In this document: positions 25,073-33,691 of the stretch, piece by piece
Numbering within the stretch: the stretch's first letter is position 1
Layout of the letters: the number at the start of each line of letters is the position of its first letter
Assembly (NCBI GenBank): GCA_027315065.1
Contig: DAHUYT010000010.1
Span: 1 to 53,122 of the forward strand
DNA length: 53,122 bases
Direction of reading: 5' to 3'
DNA from: Nitrososphaerota archaeon
GTDB lineage: Archaea; Thermoproteota; Nitrososphaeria; Nitrososphaerales; Nitrosopumilaceae
Notes under the pieces: model-generated
What the model was told of the DNA's origin: nothing
The model's database searches: none
What the model saw: the letters and a program-made list of their open reading frames with translations, nothing else
Position numbers and translations under genes: made by a program

Positions 25073-25663
25073 TCAATCTTTGGATAAAATATACTTTCCA
25101 AGAACGTCAGTTTCAATATTAACTTTATCTCCAATTTTCTTCATTCCGAGGTTTGTCATTTTCATAGTATGTGGAATTATAGAGATTGAGAATTTGTTTT
25201 TTATTTTATCAACTATCGTCAAGCTTATACCATCTACTGTGATAGATCCTTTCTTAGCAACATATTTTGAAAGTTCGTTTGGTAATTCTATCCAGATCTG
25301 GACTTGATTGGATTGTTTATTTATTTTTGAAATTGTCCCTAACCCGTCAATATGCCCAAGTACAAAATGTCCTTCCAGTCGATCACCTATCTTGAGACTG
25401 CGTTCTATATTTACTCTATCACCATTTTCTAAAGAGCCAAGATTGGTTTTCTTTATCGTCTCTCCAACCATTTCAAACTTTGCCATGCCTTTTGCAATAT
25501 ATATTGCCGTTAGGCATACGCCGTTTATTGCAACACTGTCTCCAACTCTGAGTCCCCTTGCAAGTTTACCAAGATTTACCATCATCTTTGCTTCGCTACG
25601 GGTTTTCGTGTTATTATCAAATCGTATTATTGTGCCCATCCCTTCAATAATTCCAGTAAACAT
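25073..25663 (-). CDS. ribE: Riboflavin synthase, two-domain lumazine-binding type
   Basis: Dismutates two ribityllumazines into riboflavin and the recycled pyrimidine. The two lumazine-binding repeats are each readable: MFTGIIEGMGTI with VGDSVAINGVCLTA, then GHFVLGHIDGLGTI with KGSITVDGISLTIV. 196 residues. This is the bacterial/eukaryotic trimeric class, not the lumazine-synthase-like RibC typical of methanogens, so the operon combines an archaeal front end with a bacterial-type last step. Confidence 0.95.
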   Translation of the reverse strand: MFTGIIEGMGTIIRFDNNTKTRSEAKMMVNLGKLARGLRVGDSVAINGVCLTAIYIAKGMAKFEMVGETIKKTNLGSLENGDRVNIERSLKIGDRLEGHFVLGHIDGLGTISKINKQSNQVQIWIELPNELSKYVAKKGSITVDGISLTIVDKIKNKFSISIIPHTMKMTNLGMKKIGDKVNIETDVLGKYILSKD

Positions 25664-25735
25664 TAAACAACATGATTTTATGGACTAATCATGATTTATG
25701 TTCATCGTTGAAGGTATCTGTTACAGATTATACAG

Positions 25736-26596
25736 TCACGTAGAATTAACAGACTGGAGTAATGTTTGTGCTCTCTTAAAGTGCACCTCATCTATCATTT
25801 TTCCTTCCACCTTTGTTGCGCCTTTCTTCTTTTTCTTTGCTGATACATATGCATCAATCACTTTTTTTGCCCATTCTACCTCAGAGCTTGTGGGATAAAA
25901 TATCCTGTGAGTGGTTTGAATCTGATTTGGATGAATAATGGTTTTTCCCGTGTATCCCAAGTTTCTTGCCATAGTACAGTCTTGCTCAAGACCCGGTTCG
26001 TCATTTAGGTCCTGCCAGATTGCATCTAGCGCGTATTTTCCTGCAGCTCTGGCATCTATTGGAATCTTCGCCCGTGCATATTTTGCTCCCTCTGCTTGTT
26101 TTGTATATTCTATTCCTAAATCATTGAGCAGGTCAAAGACACCAAATATCAGAGAAGATATGCGGTTACTGGTGGATGCGATGGAATATGCATTTACTAC
26201 TCCTTCAGTTGACTCGATAGATGCCATTAGCTCTATTGGTTTCAATTTTCGCTTCTTTTCTAAATTTGCCAATATTTTTTCTATTTTTTTTATTTCACTT
26301 GCATTATTGACTTTGGGTATAACTATACCATCAATTCCCTCCTGAACAATTGCAGCAAGATCCTCTCCAATTAATTCTGACATTGGAGAATTTGTTCTGA
26401 CATAGATTTCAGATTCATAGTCTGTGCGCCTTTCCAGCTCCCCTTTGATGATATTTCTGGCGGATTTTTTTTCTTCAAGTGGTACAGAATCTTCAAGATC
26501 AAAGCAAACAATATCAGCAGAAAGTGTCTTAGCTTTTTCTAAGAAACGTAGATTGTTACCTGGTACAAATAGGAGACTACGTAAGAGTCTTGCCAT
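25736..26596 (-). CDS. CitE/HpcH-family CoA-ester lyase
   Basis: Aldolase-like TIM-barrel enzyme of the citrate lyase beta/malyl-CoA/citramalyl-CoA lyase family. Conserved pieces: LRSLLFVPGNNLRFLEKA, DIVCFDLEDSVP (acidic metal ligand), IYVRTNSP, IVIPKVNNASEI, ELMASIESTEGV and the later GKTIIHPNQI. 286 residues. It lacks CitD and CitF partners, so it is not a citrate lyase subunit; the physiological acyl-CoA substrate is unknown. It follows the MDR dehydrogenase gene by 13 bp and is probably co-transcribed. Confidence 0.87.
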   Translation of the reverse strand: MARLLRSLLFVPGNNLRFLEKAKTLSADIVCFDLEDSVPLEEKKSARNIIKGELERRTDYESEIYVRTNSPMSELIGEDLAAIVQEGIDGIVIPKVNNASEIKKIEKILANLEKKRKLKPIELMASIESTEGVVNAYSIASTSNRISSLIFGVFDLLNDLGIEYTKQAEGAKYARAKIPIDARAAGKYALDAIWQDLNDEPGLEQDCTMARNLGYTGKTIIHPNQIQTTHRIFYPTSSEVEWAKKVIDAYVSAKKKKKGATKVEGKMIDEVHFKRAQTLLQSVNST

Positions 26597-26609
26597 AGAG
26601 TTAGTCGTG

Positions 26610-27659
26610 TTATGGTTTCAATAATATTTTGCCGAAGAGTCCCTTACCGGTTAACATTTTTGTGTGTGCCTCCGCAGCATTTTCAAAGCTATATGTAGAA
26701 TCAATTACAGATTTTATCTTCTTTTTACCCATCCAGAACAAGCCCTGCTCCAGTTCAGCCTTTGTTCCTTGTGTTGAACCCAAGATGTTCGTTCCTTTGA
26801 AGAAGATGTGTCTCAAGTCAGTCTTTGCGTCATATCCGGTTGTTGCACCACATGAAACAAGTGTTCCGCCATACTTTAGCAATGTGAGTTGGGCATTCCA
26901 GTGTGTCTGACCAATATGATCAAATGAGATATCTATACCGCCGTACGGTTTTGCTATATCTCTTACTTGTTTGCTCCAATCTTCTTTCCTGTGATCTATT
27001 GCATAATCTGCGCCAAGCTGTTTTAGCTTGTCTAGTTTATCTCCACTCGCGGTTGAAATTACAGTACAATTGTACAGTTTCGCAATTTGAATTCCAAAGC
27101 TTCCTACACCAGAACCTCCCCCCATGATAAGGACTACTTGACCTGGTCGAATTTTTGCTCGACCTACTAACATGTGCCAAGAAGTAAGTAATGTCATGGA
27201 AGCTGCTGCTGCCTCATCATAACTTACACCGTCAGGAATCTTCGCTACATTAACTTCAGGTAAATGAGTAGTCTCAGAAAATGCGCCCCAAAGAGGCCCT
27301 GTCTGAAATCCCCAGATACTCCTCTTCTGACAATCATATTCACGTCCGTCAGTGCATGCTTGACATACTCTGCAGGACATGTTTGAGTGAGAAACAACTC
27401 TATCGCCAACTTTGAAACCCATAACATCCTCCCCAACAGCAACTACATCTCCGGCAGCATCAGAACCAGATATGTGTGGCAATGGAACAGGAACTGGTTG
27501 GCCTCTCATTCCCCATATATCATTATAATTTAATGCAGCTGTCTTTACACTAAAGACAACTTCATTTGGTTTTGGTTTTGGATCTGATACTTCTTTTACT
27601 TGTAAAATTGATTTGTAATCATCATTTGGAGCATATTTTTCATAGACAACTGCTTTCAT
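26610..27659 (-). CDS. Zinc-type medium-chain dehydrogenase/reductase
   Basis: 349-residue MDR enzyme. N-terminal GroES-like domain, Rossmann domain with VVLIMGGGSGVGSFGIQIAKL. The structural zinc lobe is intact (cysteines in SCRVCQACTDG...DC). The usual catalytic-zinc GHE region reads PHISGSDAAG instead, like quinone oxidoreductase/enoyl reductase members. Acryloyl-CoA reductase of the 3-hydroxypropionate/4-hydroxybutyrate cycle belongs to this superfamily, so a CoA-ester reductase working with the adjacent CitE-like lyase is possible but unproven. Confidence 0.85.
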   Translation of the reverse strand: MKAVVYEKYAPNDDYKSILQVKEVSDPKPKPNEVVFSVKTAALNYNDIWGMRGQPVPVPLPHISGSDAAGDVVAVGEDVMGFKVGDRVVSHSNMSCRVCQACTDGREYDCQKRSIWGFQTGPLWGAFSETTHLPEVNVAKIPDGVSYDEAAAASMTLLTSWHMLVGRAKIRPGQVVLIMGGGSGVGSFGIQIAKLYNCTVISTASGDKLDKLKQLGADYAIDHRKEDWSKQVRDIAKPYGGIDISFDHIGQTHWNAQLTLLKYGGTLVSCGATTGYDAKTDLRHIFFKGTNILGSTQGTKAELEQGLFWMGKKKIKSVIDSTYSFENAAEAHTKMLTGKGLFGKILLKP

Positions 27660-27703
27660 AGATGGTTTCGACTAATTTACCCCTAATATATTTTCCCTAA
27701 GGT

Positions 27704-27982
27704 TTATCTTCTGTTTATCTTAAAATCGCGCTTTGGTTGCTGGATAGAAAGTAGGATCTGCTTTAGTTGATCATCTGATATCTGTGTATGTAGTTTTCCT
27801 TGCGATGCCATACCTAGAAGATAATTCTCCACCATGGTTGCAAGTTCGGGTTTAACCATACGTACATTATTCAATCTCAATCTTGCTTCTGGTGCAAGGA
27901 GAGTTCTCATAGCCTGTTCTTTTAAGGCTGTGACTTCTGCGTCAGTAGGATTTTTCTCATCATTTGGATCTCGGTTACTCAT
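27704..27982 (-). CDS. PDCD5-family DNA-binding protein
   Basis: 92 residues, homologue of human PDCD5/TFAR19 found across archaea. A charged N-terminus precedes a three-helix bundle with the conserved LLAPEARLRLNNVRMVKPE and ISDDQLKQILLSIQ, ending in a basic DFKINRR tail. Archaeal members bind double-stranded DNA or associate with chaperonin/ribosome functions. It lies 7 bp after rps19e, a pairing conserved in many archaea. Confidence 0.93.
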   Translation of the reverse strand: MSNRDPNDEKNPTDAEVTALKEQAMRTLLAPEARLRLNNVRMVKPELATMVENYLLGMASQGKLHTQISDDQLKQILLSIQQPKRDFKINRR

Positions 27983-27989
27983 AAGATCA

Positions 27990-28442
27990 CTAGGAATACT
28001 TTTTTAGATTTGGATTTTTTGCAATCAGTTCATTTAGTAACTCAGTTGAAACTCGATCAACTTTTTTCATTCCGTCATGAGATATTGTTCTTCCTTTTCC
28101 TTCAACCTTATCAAGATAACCTAATTTTTCCAAGTTATGTATGGCAGTTCTAATTATTGCACCTCCAGCATCTCTGTGATGTGCACCACCATATCCAACT
28201 GGTTTTGTTCCACCATACATTGTTCTTAGGTCTTGTACCCCGATTGGGCCGTGCAAGTAAATCTTTCTCAAAAGTGAAGCACATCTGGTATAATACCAGT
28301 CATTTTGATGAGGAGGTTTAACTGCATGTGAACCTGTCTTGACAAATGGAATCCAACTAGGTGTGATTATATCTTCAGTCTTTAGAATCTCCGATAATCT
28401 GGTAATCAATAAATCTGCTGGTACATCATATGCCTTTGCCAT
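27990..28442 (-). CDS. rps19e: Small-subunit ribosomal protein eS19 (S19e)
   Basis: Ribosomal protein of the small-subunit head. Family features: MAKAYDVPADLLI at the start, TPSWIPFVKTG, DWYYTRCASLLRKIYLHGPIGV and GRTISHDGMKKVD. Start set to the ATG at 28442 rather than 28451, because the family begins MAKAYDV and the TATA box (28466-28473) then fits a leaderless transcript. 150 residues. Confidence 0.96.
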   Translation of the reverse strand: MAKAYDVPADLLITRLSEILKTEDIITPSWIPFVKTGSHAVKPPHQNDWYYTRCASLLRKIYLHGPIGVQDLRTMYGGTKPVGYGGAHHRDAGGAIIRTAIHNLEKLGYLDKVEGKGRTISHDGMKKVDRVSTELLNELIAKNPNLKKYS

Positions 28443-28465
28443 AAAATCCAAAATTCAAAGTTCGT

Positions 28466-28473
28466 CTTATAAA
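28466..28473 (-). promoter_or_regulatory. TATA box for rps19e-PDCD5 operon
   Basis: Minus-strand TTTATAAG is centred 27 bp before the ATG at 28442. The remaining 150 bp up to the CobA gene show no further gene. Confidence 0.55.
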
Positions 28474-28625
28474 TGGTTCTGCCAATTTGTCGTTACGCAA
28501 ACCCTGACAAGTTTGAAACTAAAGTGAACATTATCTCTGATGCTTTTATCTAGTCCGTTTTTAAGACGAACAAATCTAATCTCTCAAGCGCCAGATTTTT
28601 ACTAGTCATAGTAAAATAATCTTTA

Positions 28626-29159
28626 ATGGGAAAGAACGGACTGGTCATTGTTTATACAGGTAAGGGAAAGGGAAAGACAACAGCTGCCCTTGGGATGGCG
28701 CTTCGTGCAATAGGTTATGATTACAAAGTTTGCATGATTCAGTTTATCAAGGGCTCGTGGCATTACGGTGAGATGACCTCATCGAAGAGGCTAGAACCAG
28801 AGTTTGAGCTCACTGCAGTGGGTAAAGGATTTGTTGGCATTATGGACGACAAGAGTCCTATTGAAGATCACAAAAAGATTGCAGATGAGGCGCTTGCCAT
28901 AGCAAAACAAAAAATAACTTCAGAAAAATACGACATTGTAATTCTAGATGAGATAAACTATGCCATCAATCTGGGATTAGTAAAGATTGATGATGTGTTA
29001 AAATTAATACAGACAAAACCGGTAAATGTCAACCTAGTACTGACAGGAAATCACGTCAGAGATGAAATAATAGAATTAGCTGACCTAGTAACAGAAATGA
29101 GAGAGATAAAACACCCATTCAAGTCTGGCATGAGAGCAAAAAAAGGAATTGATTTCTAA
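28626..29159 (+). CDS. cobA: Cob(I)alamin adenosyltransferase, CobA/CobO type
   Basis: Transfers the adenosyl group from ATP to cob(I)alamin or cobinamide. P-loop GKGKGKTTAALG near residues 12-23 in the reversed-nucleotide arrangement of this family, FIKGSWHYGEM, and VILDEINYAINLGL with the acidic residues. 177 residues. It complements the cobalamin operon 17 kb away, giving the window six genes for corrinoid adenosylation, side arm and nucleotide loop. Confidence 0.94.
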   Translation: MGKNGLVIVYTGKGKGKTTAALGMALRAIGYDYKVCMIQFIKGSWHYGEMTSSKRLEPEFELTAVGKGFVGIMDDKSPIEDHKKIADEALAIAKQKITSEKYDIVILDEINYAINLGLVKIDDVLKLIQTKPVNVNLVLTGNHVRDEIIELADLVTEMREIKHPFKSGMRAKKGIDF

Positions 29160-29167
29160 GCAGCAAC

Positions 29168-29175
29168 ATTAAATT
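29168..29175 (+). promoter_or_regulatory. TATA box for aIF2-alpha-Nop10 operon
   Basis: ATTAAATT is centred 26.5 bp before the ATG at 29198 and supports that ATG over the in-frame TTG at 29189. Confidence 0.55.
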
Positions 29176-29197
29176 ACGTATATAGAACTTGGAACCT

Positions 29198-29998
29198 ATG
29201 ACAACTGCCATACAAGAATTTCCCGAAGTTGGAGAGATTGTGATTGCATCAATAACTAGGATTATGGCCCAAGGTGCTTACGTTACTCTTGATGAGTACA
29301 ATAACATACAAGGATTCTTGCATGTATCAGAGATCGCTACCGGTTGGATTAGAAATGTAGAAAAGTTTCTCAAGGTAGGAGAAAAGAAAGTCTTACTAGT
29401 AAAACGTGTTGATCCAAGAAGATCTGAGATTGATCTGTCTCTAAAACAAATTTCCACAGATCAAAAGAAGAAAAAACTCCTAGAAATAAAACGTGGAGAG
29501 AAAGAAAGAGCCCTTATTGACAACCTAAAGGCAAAAGCTAATCTGTCTGCAATCGAAGCTGAAAAAATTGAAAATATCCTAGTAGAAAAATTTGATTCGG
29601 TGTATAATGCTTTCAGCGAGGTAACTGCAAAGGGTCCGTCTGTTTTAGATGGTCTTAACATACCAGAAAAAACAGTTGCGGTAATTAACGAATTGAGTTC
29701 AAAGATGCAAATTCCTCACGTCGAGATAAGGGGAGTATTGGATCTTACATGTACCAAGCCTGATGGGATTGACATTATCAAGAGAGCTTTGCTTGCAGTT
29801 TCTGAAAACAAGAAGGTAAATGTGTCGATAACATACATAGGTGCACCCAAGTATCGTCTTAGTATTACTGCACAAAATTTCAAGGATGCCGAAAAAGAAC
29901 TAAAACCTGCTCTTGAATCAATTGAGCATACCATAGAAAAAAGTGGTGGTACCTTCAAGTTTACAAGAGAAGAATCAAAGAAGACCCGAGAGGGCTAA
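29198..29998 (+). CDS. eif2a: Translation initiation factor aIF2 alpha subunit
   Basis: Subunit of the heterotrimer that delivers initiator tRNA. S1/OB domain at residues 8-85 (GEIVIASITRIMAQGAYVTLDEYNN, GFLHVSEIA), a helical domain, and a C-terminal alpha/beta domain that binds the gamma subunit. Start at ATG 29198. The gene for the gamma subunit is at 34064-35329. The nop10 ATG begins one base after its stop, a linkage widespread in archaea. Confidence 0.96.
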   Translation: MTTAIQEFPEVGEIVIASITRIMAQGAYVTLDEYNNIQGFLHVSEIATGWIRNVEKFLKVGEKKVLLVKRVDPRRSEIDLSLKQISTDQKKKKLLEIKRGEKERALIDNLKAKANLSAIEAEKIENILVEKFDSVYNAFSEVTAKGPSVLDGLNIPEKTVAVINELSSKMQIPHVEIRGVLDLTCTKPDGIDIIKRALLAVSENKKVNVSITYIGAPKYRLSITAQNFKDAEKELKPALESIEHTIEKSGGTFKFTREESKKTREG

Positions 29999-29999
29999 C

Positions 30000-30155
30000 A
30001 TGAAATTTCAGATGCGTAAGTGTACCAACTGCAAAAGATATACGCTAAAAGACAAGTGCCCCAAGTGCGGAAGTGACACAACAAGTGTTCATCCAGGAAA
30101 ATATTCTCCTGATGACAGGTATGCCAGATACCGAATATCTGACAGATACAGGTAA
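30000..30155 (+). CDS. nop10: H/ACA ribonucleoprotein protein Nop10
   Basis: 51-residue core component of the H/ACA guide RNP for pseudouridylation. Zinc ribbon from CTNCKRYTL and CPKCGSDT, followed by HPGKYSPDDRYARYR, which wraps on Cbf5. A longer frame upstream only reads through the aIF2-alpha gene in another phase; the ATG at 30000 is the real start. It is convergent with the AglB gene, with one base between the stop codons. Confidence 0.95.
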   Translation: MKFQMRKCTNCKRYTLKDKCPKCGSDTTSVHPGKYSPDDRYARYRISDRYR

Positions 30156-30156
30156 C

Positions 30157-32952
30157 TTATCTTGTGCTGTTAGTTAAAGCCCTTATCGTTATTATGCGAG
30201 CATCATCTGGATTAACTGGTTGGGCGTTTGAATTTGTTGGCAATGAAGCTATTTTGTCGACTATATTCTGGCCTGAAGTTACCTGCCCAAAGAGAGTATA
30301 CTTACCATTTAGGAAACTGGCATCTCCCACTGTTATGAAAAATTGTGAGCTTCCGCTGTTAACGTCTTGACCACGAGCCATTCCAACCATATATTCTGTA
30401 AAGTTAAGATCACTGAACTCTGGCTGTATCGTATATCCAGCATCTCCCATTCCCCAGGTGTTTCTTGAGCCGTTTATTGTATTAGGATCTCCACCCTGTA
30501 TGACAAATCCAGGAACTATTCTGTGGAATAAAGTTCCGTTATAGAAACCAGAATTTGCCAATTTCTCAAAGTTGGCAACTGTTTTGGGAGCTACATTGTT
30601 GAACAATTTTAGCGTGATGTCTCCATATTTTGTGGTAATTACTGCAGTATCGCCAGTTGCTGTAGACGAATTATTTGTTGTCAGAATCTTTGGCAGTAGA
30701 GCTTGTTGTTGTGCGTTGCTAGTCTGTTGCTGCGTACTATTTACCTGTTGTTGGATGTAGCTTGCTTTAGTATAATTTGCATTGACTTGGTAAATTAATA
30801 CCCCCGAAATGACACCCGAGTCTGTCCTGTTCAGGCTGGATGATTGATACACAAGCTTTAGTGGACCGTTCCCGTTTTCAGGATACTTGATATCTTTAGC
30901 ATAAATTGCAGTAAATCCAGGTTGGTACGTCTGAGACTCGGAATGACTACTTGGATCATAGTATGTTACAGTGGTAAACGGGAACATGTGCCCAAGCAAT
31001 GTATTTTGCCAGAAATAGTCAGTAGGCGTGAATTGATCGGATTGGAGGAACTGCGTCTCGTTCTCACCTGCAATTTTAATGAACCACTGTTTCTTGCTTT
31101 CATCTCCACCGCCACCTAGAATATACAATTCTTGGCCGTTTGAGACGAATTTCTGCCCAACTACATACACAATGACATAGTCTGCGTGCATATCTCGCAG
31201 CATCTTCCATGCATCATCAGGCGAGCTCAAAAACATCTTTGCAATACCTGCTATTTTGTTTGTATCCAGTGTAGCGTTATCAACAAAAGTTGTTCTGTCC
31301 CCTAGAGTTTGTATCCAGTAACCATAATCCCACCATGAAGCTATGACTGAATTTGGAGGAGTGTTGTTTTTTAGCCAATTCATTGCATCTGGCCAATCAG
31401 TTGATGCAATTGCAAAATTAGAACCACCATTGAGTATTGTAGGAGGAGCCTTTACCATAGATATCCAGTTTGCACCAACAGGAAAGACAGTGGGTACCAA
31501 TAGCAAGGCAACAACCACAACTACAAAGGATATCTTTGAAGCTGTGCCAAGAAAGGAAAAGCTCTTTTTTGTCTGAGTCGTTTTCTTTTTTGATGATTCT
31601 TTTGATGATCCTGTGATTACCGGTTTGTTTTCCTTTTTCAGTATTTCCGATGTCATGGCAGCAAGTCCAAGTGACGCCAATACAATAACAGAGGTTGCTG
31701 TCAATAATTCTAATCTAGAAAATGTCGAACCTGCATATGCACCTACGATTCCAAGAATAAGGGCAAAAATAGTCATCTCATTTTTAACATTAAATGGTAA
31801 AGATGTACTACTATCATTTTTTTTCCTAAAGATAAGCCATATTGCAAAGCCCGCAAATAACATAAGAATTGAAAAATAGGCAAAATTTTGTGCTAGAGTG
31901 GGGGTAGCATGTTCTGCAACTGATTCCACCAGCGGATCCACGGAGGATAAGAACGGATCTACTGCATTCAGGTAACGGAAACTGGCTGAATGAAGAACCC
32001 CCGATGCAATGATTGCAAGTCCAACGACCACACATGCAGCAAGAACCAGCAGACTATTACGTAACTTGACTTGATCCTTGCTAAATTTCTGAATGAAAAT
32101 TATTATGACCATAAGTATGGTCGGACCGATAAGAGCAAAACCTCTTTCTCCAAATACAAAACCTAGCCCCGGTCTTGCAAACACACCCCCTGAAATAGCC
32201 ATTGTTATGGCTACAAAAAATGGAATTGCCCACAATAAGAACTTGTGATCTTTTCGCACAAAGGGCAATACAACCACAAAAATTCCCAATGGTATTAAGA
32301 AGAATTCTATTCCTCCCCAGGAAGCAAAACCTATGCTTAGAAACCCTGCACCACCAAAGAGTTTGGCAATTGCAACTTTCCGGTTTTCAGTTTTTATTCC
32401 ACTTAGGAACAGGTACACGCCTAGTAACCCATAAAAAAGACCAAGAGGCTCTGACTTGAACCATCCTATTGTTCCTCTCACTATTATGGGCGGAGAAATT
32501 GCAAAGAAAAGTGATGCAAAAAGGCCAGATGTTGTGCCACCCATAACTCTGACAAGGGCAAATACAATAACAGTTGTTAGAGAACCAAAGACTACTGGAA
32601 ATATTATTGTAAAATCATAAAGACTCAATCCACCGCCAAAGATTTTGTACAAGATGGCATCGGTGAAGTGTAATGGCACCTGAGCAGTGGCAAAGACATT
32701 CCTGCCTTGTGGATACCAGCTCATTGTGTCATGCCAGTGAACATATGCATTGACTCCATTATGTAGCAGGTATTCTGTTGCTCTATAGTTAAAGAACGGG
32801 TCAAACTCGTTTAGCTGGAAACCATAGTCTGCAGCCTGCGATCTTACCATGGCTGAAATGGAAAAAGAGGCTGCAAGTATTCCAATTACAAGCAGATGTC
32901 GTAAATTAAAATCACGAGTTCCTACCGTGAATATCTTTCTATCCTGAATCAA
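30157..32952 (-). CDS. aglB: Oligosaccharyltransferase STT3/AglB fused to C-terminal cyclophilin domain
   Basis: Transfers lipid-linked glycans to Asn in N-X-S/T sites on the outer face of the membrane. Residues 1-490 hold the multi-pass membrane part, with the first-loop motif LNEFDPFFNYR near 48-57. The extracellular domain has the catalytic WWDYG at 540-544. After a Gln/Ser/Asn-rich linker (about 735-765), residues 766-931 are a complete cyclophilin peptidyl-prolyl isomerase: FHRIVPGFVIQGGD (R811, Q819), SGSSQFFITVGDASFLNGKYTLFGQV. The frame runs unbroken through the linker. The isomerase would sit outside the cell, next to the glycosylation site. The linker and cyclophilin hold several N-X-S/T sequons. 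Confidence 0.95.
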   Translation of the reverse strand: MIQDRKIFTVGTRDFNLRHLLVIGILAASFSISAMVRSQAADYGFQLNEFDPFFNYRATEYLLHNGVNAYVHWHDTMSWYPQGRNVFATAQVPLHFTDAILYKIFGGGLSLYDFTIIFPVVFGSLTTVIVFALVRVMGGTTSGLFASLFFAISPPIIVRGTIGWFKSEPLGLFYGLLGVYLFLSGIKTENRKVAIAKLFGGAGFLSIGFASWGGIEFFLIPLGIFVVVLPFVRKDHKFLLWAIPFFVAITMAISGGVFARPGLGFVFGERGFALIGPTILMVIIIFIQKFSKDQVKLRNSLLVLAACVVVGLAIIASGVLHSASFRYLNAVDPFLSSVDPLVESVAEHATPTLAQNFAYFSILMLFAGFAIWLIFRKKNDSSTSLPFNVKNEMTIFALILGIVGAYAGSTFSRLELLTATSVIVLASLGLAAMTSEILKKENKPVITGSSKESSKKKTTQTKKSFSFLGTASKISFVVVVVALLLVPTVFPVGANWISMVKAPPTILNGGSNFAIASTDWPDAMNWLKNNTPPNSVIASWWDYGYWIQTLGDRTTFVDNATLDTNKIAGIAKMFLSSPDDAWKMLRDMHADYVIVYVVGQKFVSNGQELYILGGGGDESKKQWFIKIAGENETQFLQSDQFTPTDYFWQNTLLGHMFPFTTVTYYDPSSHSESQTYQPGFTAIYAKDIKYPENGNGPLKLVYQSSSLNRTDSGVISGVLIYQVNANYTKASYIQQQVNSTQQQTSNAQQQALLPKILTTNNSSTATGDTAVITTKYGDITLKLFNNVAPKTVANFEKLANSGFYNGTLFHRIVPGFVIQGGDPNTINGSRNTWGMGDAGYTIQPEFSDLNFTEYMVGMARGQDVNSGSSQFFITVGDASFLNGKYTLFGQVTSGQNIVDKIASLPTNSNAQPVNPDDARIITIRALTNSTR

Positions 32953-32980
32953 CTAGGTTTGATGAAATTTGCTCTGTTTA

Positions 32981-33667
32981 TTACTCTTTTGGGCTCGCTT
33001 CCCCTAAAGGTTCTTTTGTTAGAATGCATACTTCGCAGGATGTTACCGTATTTTTAAATTCTTGAGCATCATGCAGACTTCCTACAATTGAACCATAATG
33101 CATAGGTATTGCAATCTTTGGCTTTATCACATCTACAGCTCTTGCAGCTTCCCTTGCAGACATAACATATGTTCCACTTACTGGAACTAGCAATACATCT
33201 GGTTGCAAATTATTCATCTCTGGAACCAAATCAGAATCTCCAGTGTGATATATGGTAGTACCGTTGATATTAATCATAAATCCAATTTTGCCGTCTTCTT
33301 TTGGATGAAATGGTTTTTTCGTGTCAGGATTTATTTTGTCTATATTATAGGCTGCAATTCCCCTTAGTTTTATTCCATTTACAGTTTTTTCTTCACCGGG
33401 AGAGAGACTTGTCTTTTCCTTAAATGGAATGCCCACCAACTTGCCAATGCATTCTTTTGCTGCCACAATAGTTGTCCTAATAGATGAGACTTTGCCCAAG
33501 TCTTCTATACTCATATGATCAAAGTGTTCATGAGATACTAGTATCATGTCTGCCTCAAGTGGTATTGAGATTCTGTACGGATCTGTTATTATTATTTTGG
33601 AATCTGTTTCCAGCAAAAAAGTATCATGACCTAGCCACTTTATTTTGGTGCCCTTGTACTCTAACAT
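32981..33667 (-). CDS. UPF0173 metal-dependent hydrolase (metallo-beta-lactamase fold)
   Basis: 228 residues. The metal site is complete: SHEHFDHM near residue 45 (HxHxDH), YHTGDSD in the middle and IPMHYGS near the end. The family is annotated as UPF0173/YtkL-like hydrolases of unknown substrate; some members act on nucleotides or RNA ends. It lies between AglB and the PIN-domain gene, all on the minus strand. Confidence 0.9.
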   Translation of the reverse strand: MLEYKGTKIKWLGHDTFLLETDSKIIITDPYRISIPLEADMILVSHEHFDHMSIEDLGKVSSIRTTIVAAKECIGKLVGIPFKEKTSLSPGEEKTVNGIKLRGIAAYNIDKINPDTKKPFHPKEDGKIGFMININGTTIYHTGDSDLVPEMNNLQPDVLLVPVSGTYVMSAREAARAVDVIKPKIAIPMHYGSIVGSLHDAQEFKNTVTSCEVCILTKEPLGEASPKE

Positions 33668-33691
33668 GTTTTAATATTATTTGTAGTAAAG

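Noticed and set aside
28474-28625. Possible C/D-box RNA in the gap before cobA (TGATG-like sequence)
   Set aside because: No matching D box or closing stem at suitable spacing could be seen.
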